From assembly GCA_027451915.1 (NCBI GenBank), contig DAIDHU010000441.1, positions 1 to 6,359 of the forward strand: 6,359 bases of DNA. Reading direction: 5' to 3'. Shown here piece by piece: positions 4,706 to 6,359 of this stretch (position 1 is the stretch's first letter; the number at the start of each line of letters is the position of its first letter). The notes under the pieces are model-generated. The model saw nothing but the letters and a program-made list of their open reading frames with translations, did not search any database and was not told the DNA's origin. The translations under genes and the position numbers were made by a program. Source of the DNA: Thiomonas sp. (GTDB taxonomy: Bacteria; Pseudomonadota; Gammaproteobacteria; Burkholderiales; Burkholderiaceae_C).

Positions 4706-5998
4706 ATGGCCATGAGCACACGCAGCTATCTCGCCGGATTCGGCAACCAGTTCAGCAGCGAGGCCGAGGCCGGCACGCTGCCCCAGGGCCGCAACAGCCC
4801 GCAGCGCGCCCCGCGGGGCCTGTACGCCGAGCTCATCTCGGGCAGCGCCTTCACGGCGCCGCGACACCAGAACCAGCGTAGCTGGGTGTATCGTCGCCAA
4901 CCCTCGGTGGTCACCGGCGCCTATGCTCCCTACGACCAGCCCTACTGGAAAAGCGGGGCCGCGCAGGGCCAGGATGTTCCGCCCGATCCGCTGCGCTGGC
5001 ACCCCATCGCCATTCCCGACCAGGCGCTGGACTTCGTCGACGGCTTGCGCACCATCGTGGTCAACGGCGATCCGCAGGCGCAGACAGGGGTGGCAGCCCA
5101 CCTGGTGCTGATGAATCGCTCGATGCAGGCGCGCGCGCTGGTCAACGCCGATGCGGAAATGCTGTTGGTGCCCCAGCAGGGCGAGCTGAGCATCGTCACC
5201 GAATTCGGCATCCTGGATGTGCGCCCGGGGGAGATCGCGCTGCTGCCCCGCGGCATCGCCTTCAGCGTGAAGGTGTGGGGCCCGTCGCGGGTGTATGTGT
5301 GCGAGAACTACGGCGCGCCGTTTCGCCTGCCCGAGCTCGGCCCCATCGGCAGCAACGGCCTGGCCGCCGCGCGCGACTTCCTGGCGCCCGTGGCGGCCTA
5401 CGAGCAGCCGCAGGACCAGCCCTACGAGATCGTGCGCAAGTTCGGCGGGCGCTTGTGGCATGCCCGACAGGCGCGCACGCCTTTCGACGTCGTGGCCTGG
5501 CATGGCAACCTGGTGCCACTGAAATACGACACCGCCAACTTCATGGTCATCGGCACGGTCAGCTTCGACCACCCCGACCCCAGCATTTTCACGGTGCTGA
5601 CCAGCCCCAGCGACACGCCGGGCACCGCCAACTGCGATTTCGTGATCTTCCCGCCGCGCTGGATGGTGGCCGAGGACACCTTCCGTCCGCCCTGGTACCA
5701 CCGCAACCTGATGAGCGAGTTCATGGGCCTGGTGCACGGCCAGTACGACGCCAAGCCCGAGGGTTTCAAGCCCGGGGGCATGAGCCTGCACGACTGCATG
5801 GTGCCCCATGGCCCCGATGCCGAGGCCTTCGACAAGGCCAGCCAGGCGCCGCTGGGCCCGCACAAGCTGGAAGGCACCCTGGCCTTCATGTTCGAGAGCC
5901 GCTGGTGTTTCAAGCCCACCGCCTACGCGATGCAGTGCGGCGCGCTGGACCACGCCTACGCCGAATGCTGGGCCTCGCTCAAGGACGGCTTCCGATGA
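4706..5998 (+). CDS. hmgA: Homogentisate 1,2-dioxygenase
   Basis: This cytoplasmic non-haem Fe(II) enzyme opens homogentisate with O2 to 4-maleylacetoacetate, the ring-cleavage step of tyrosine and phenylalanine catabolism. The 430-residue product has normal family length and begins with the typical YLAGFGNQFSSEA. The motif FRPPWYHRNLMSEFMG holds iron ligands H332 and E338, and VPHGPD holds H368. Their spacing matches the human residues 335, 341 and 371 exactly. H289 in FDHPDPS corresponds to the human active-site H292. All key residues are intact, so the enzyme should be active. ATGs at 4706 and 4712 are both possible (MAMSTRSYL or MSTRSYL); I took the first, 5 nt after CCGGA. The stop overlaps the fahA ATG (ATGA), and the MBL-fold gene is 14 bp upstream, so the three genes are probably cotranscribed. 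Confidence 0.97.
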   Translation: MAMSTRSYLAGFGNQFSSEAEAGTLPQGRNSPQRAPRGLYAELISGSAFTAPRHQNQRSWVYRRQPSVVTGAYAPYDQPYWKSGAAQGQDVPPDPLRWHPIAIPDQALDFVDGLRTIVVNGDPQAQTGVAAHLVLMNRSMQARALVNADAEMLLVPQQGELSIVTEFGILDVRPGEIALLPRGIAFSVKVWGPSRVYVCENYGAPFRLPELGPIGSNGLAAARDFLAPVAAYEQPQDQPYEIVRKFGGRLWHARQARTPFDVVAWHGNLVPLKYDTANFMVIGTVSFDHPDPSIFTVLTSPSDTPGTANCDFVIFPPRWMVAEDTFRPPWYHRNLMSEFMGLVHGQYDAKPEGFKPGGMSLHDCMVPHGPDAEAFDKASQAPLGPHKLEGTLAFMFESRWCFKPTAYAMQCGALDHAYAECWASLKDGFR

Positions 5999-6359
5999 GC
6001 GCGGGAATCGACGCCACCCACGACCCGGCGCTGCGCAGCTGGGTGGCTTCGGCCAACGCGCCGGGCTGCGATTTCCCGATCCAGAACCTGCCCTTCGGGC
6101 GCCTGCGCCTGGGCGGGCAGCCCTGGCGCATGGGCGTGGCCATCGGCGACCAGGTGCTGGATCTGCGCCTGGCCTTCGAGGCCCGGGCCCTGCCGGAAGA
6201 GCTCGGGCCAGGGCTCGAGCTCCTGGCGGCGGGCGATCTCAACGCCTTCATGGCCCTGGGGCCGGCCGCGCGCAAGGCGCTGCGCGCGGCGCTGTCGGGC
6301 GCGCTGGCCGCCGGCAGCCAGGCCCAGGCGCGCCTGGCGGACTGCCTGGTGCCGCAGGC
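5995..6359 (+). CDS. fahA: Fumarylacetoacetase, N-terminal part (3' end outside window)
   Basis: Fumarylacetoacetase hydrolyses 4-fumarylacetoacetate to fumarate and acetoacetate, the last step of the homogentisate pathway. The first 121 codons are present, of about 420-430 usual for the family. They show the characteristic N-terminal pattern SWVASAN (residues 15-21), then DFPIQNLPFGRL and VAIGDQVLDLR. The catalytic and metal-binding domain lies beyond the right edge, so activity cannot be judged. The ATG at 5995 overlaps the hmgA stop in the ATGA arrangement, which implies translational coupling; no separate strong ribosome binding site is apparent. Assignment rests on the N-terminal motif plus the position after hmgA. 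Confidence 0.93.
   Translation, partial: MSAGIDATHDPALRSWVASANAPGCDFPIQNLPFGRLRLGGQPWRMGVAIGDQVLDLRLAFEARALPEELGPGLELLAAGDLNAFMALGPAARKALRAALSGALAAGSQAQARLADCLVPQ

Noticed and set aside
4607..5953. A 448-codon minus-strand open frame opposite hmgA
   Set aside because: It mirrors the hmgA codons and is rich in Gly, Ala, His and Arg, with no recognisable domain. hmgA itself has intact active-site motifs.

Overview
The window is about two-thirds G+C, densely coded and mostly in short operons. Gene content and protein style suggest a betaproteobacterium, probably Burkholderiales. No rRNA, tRNA, CRISPR, insertion sequence or phage gene is visible. Protein families were recognised from motifs by eye; no database search was possible.

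Region 1 (1-1884, plus strand): the last 28 codons of an unidentified gene, then folE2 (GTP cyclohydrolase of the FolE2 type), a small four-cysteine DUF2256 protein, and a short-chain dehydrogenase/reductase (SDR). The last three genes overlap by a few bases and look translationally coupled. Together they suggest a pterin-related accessory unit. The SDR lacks the usual catalytic tyrosine.

Region 2 (1885-3621): a G+C-rich inverted repeat separates the SDR from a convergent gene for an exported single-haem cytochrome c that resembles the N-terminal domain of thiosulfate dehydrogenase TsdA. Divergent from it, across a 189-bp control region, is an exported binding protein resembling the tungstate/molybdate-binding WtpA family. 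No ABC permease or ATPase gene accompanies it here. The control region holds an A+T-rich partial dyad that loosely resembles a ModE operator.

Region 3 (3622-6359, plus strand): a near-consensus sigma70-type promoter (TTGACA, 17 bp, TATGTT) overlaps a 38-bp dyad that looks like an operator. It precedes an apparent operon: an atypical metallo-beta-lactamase-fold protein, hmgA (homogentisate 1,2-dioxygenase) and the start of a fumarylacetoacetase gene, which runs off the window. hmgA and fahA encode the ring-cleavage and last steps of tyrosine/phenylalanine breakdown through homogentisate. The maleylacetoacetate isomerase gene is not in the window.

The most interesting points are the promoter/operator, the altered metal site of the metallo-beta-lactamase-fold protein, the possible His/Cys haem ligation of the cytochrome, the altered ligand position of the binding protein, and the coupled folE2-DUF2256-SDR unit.
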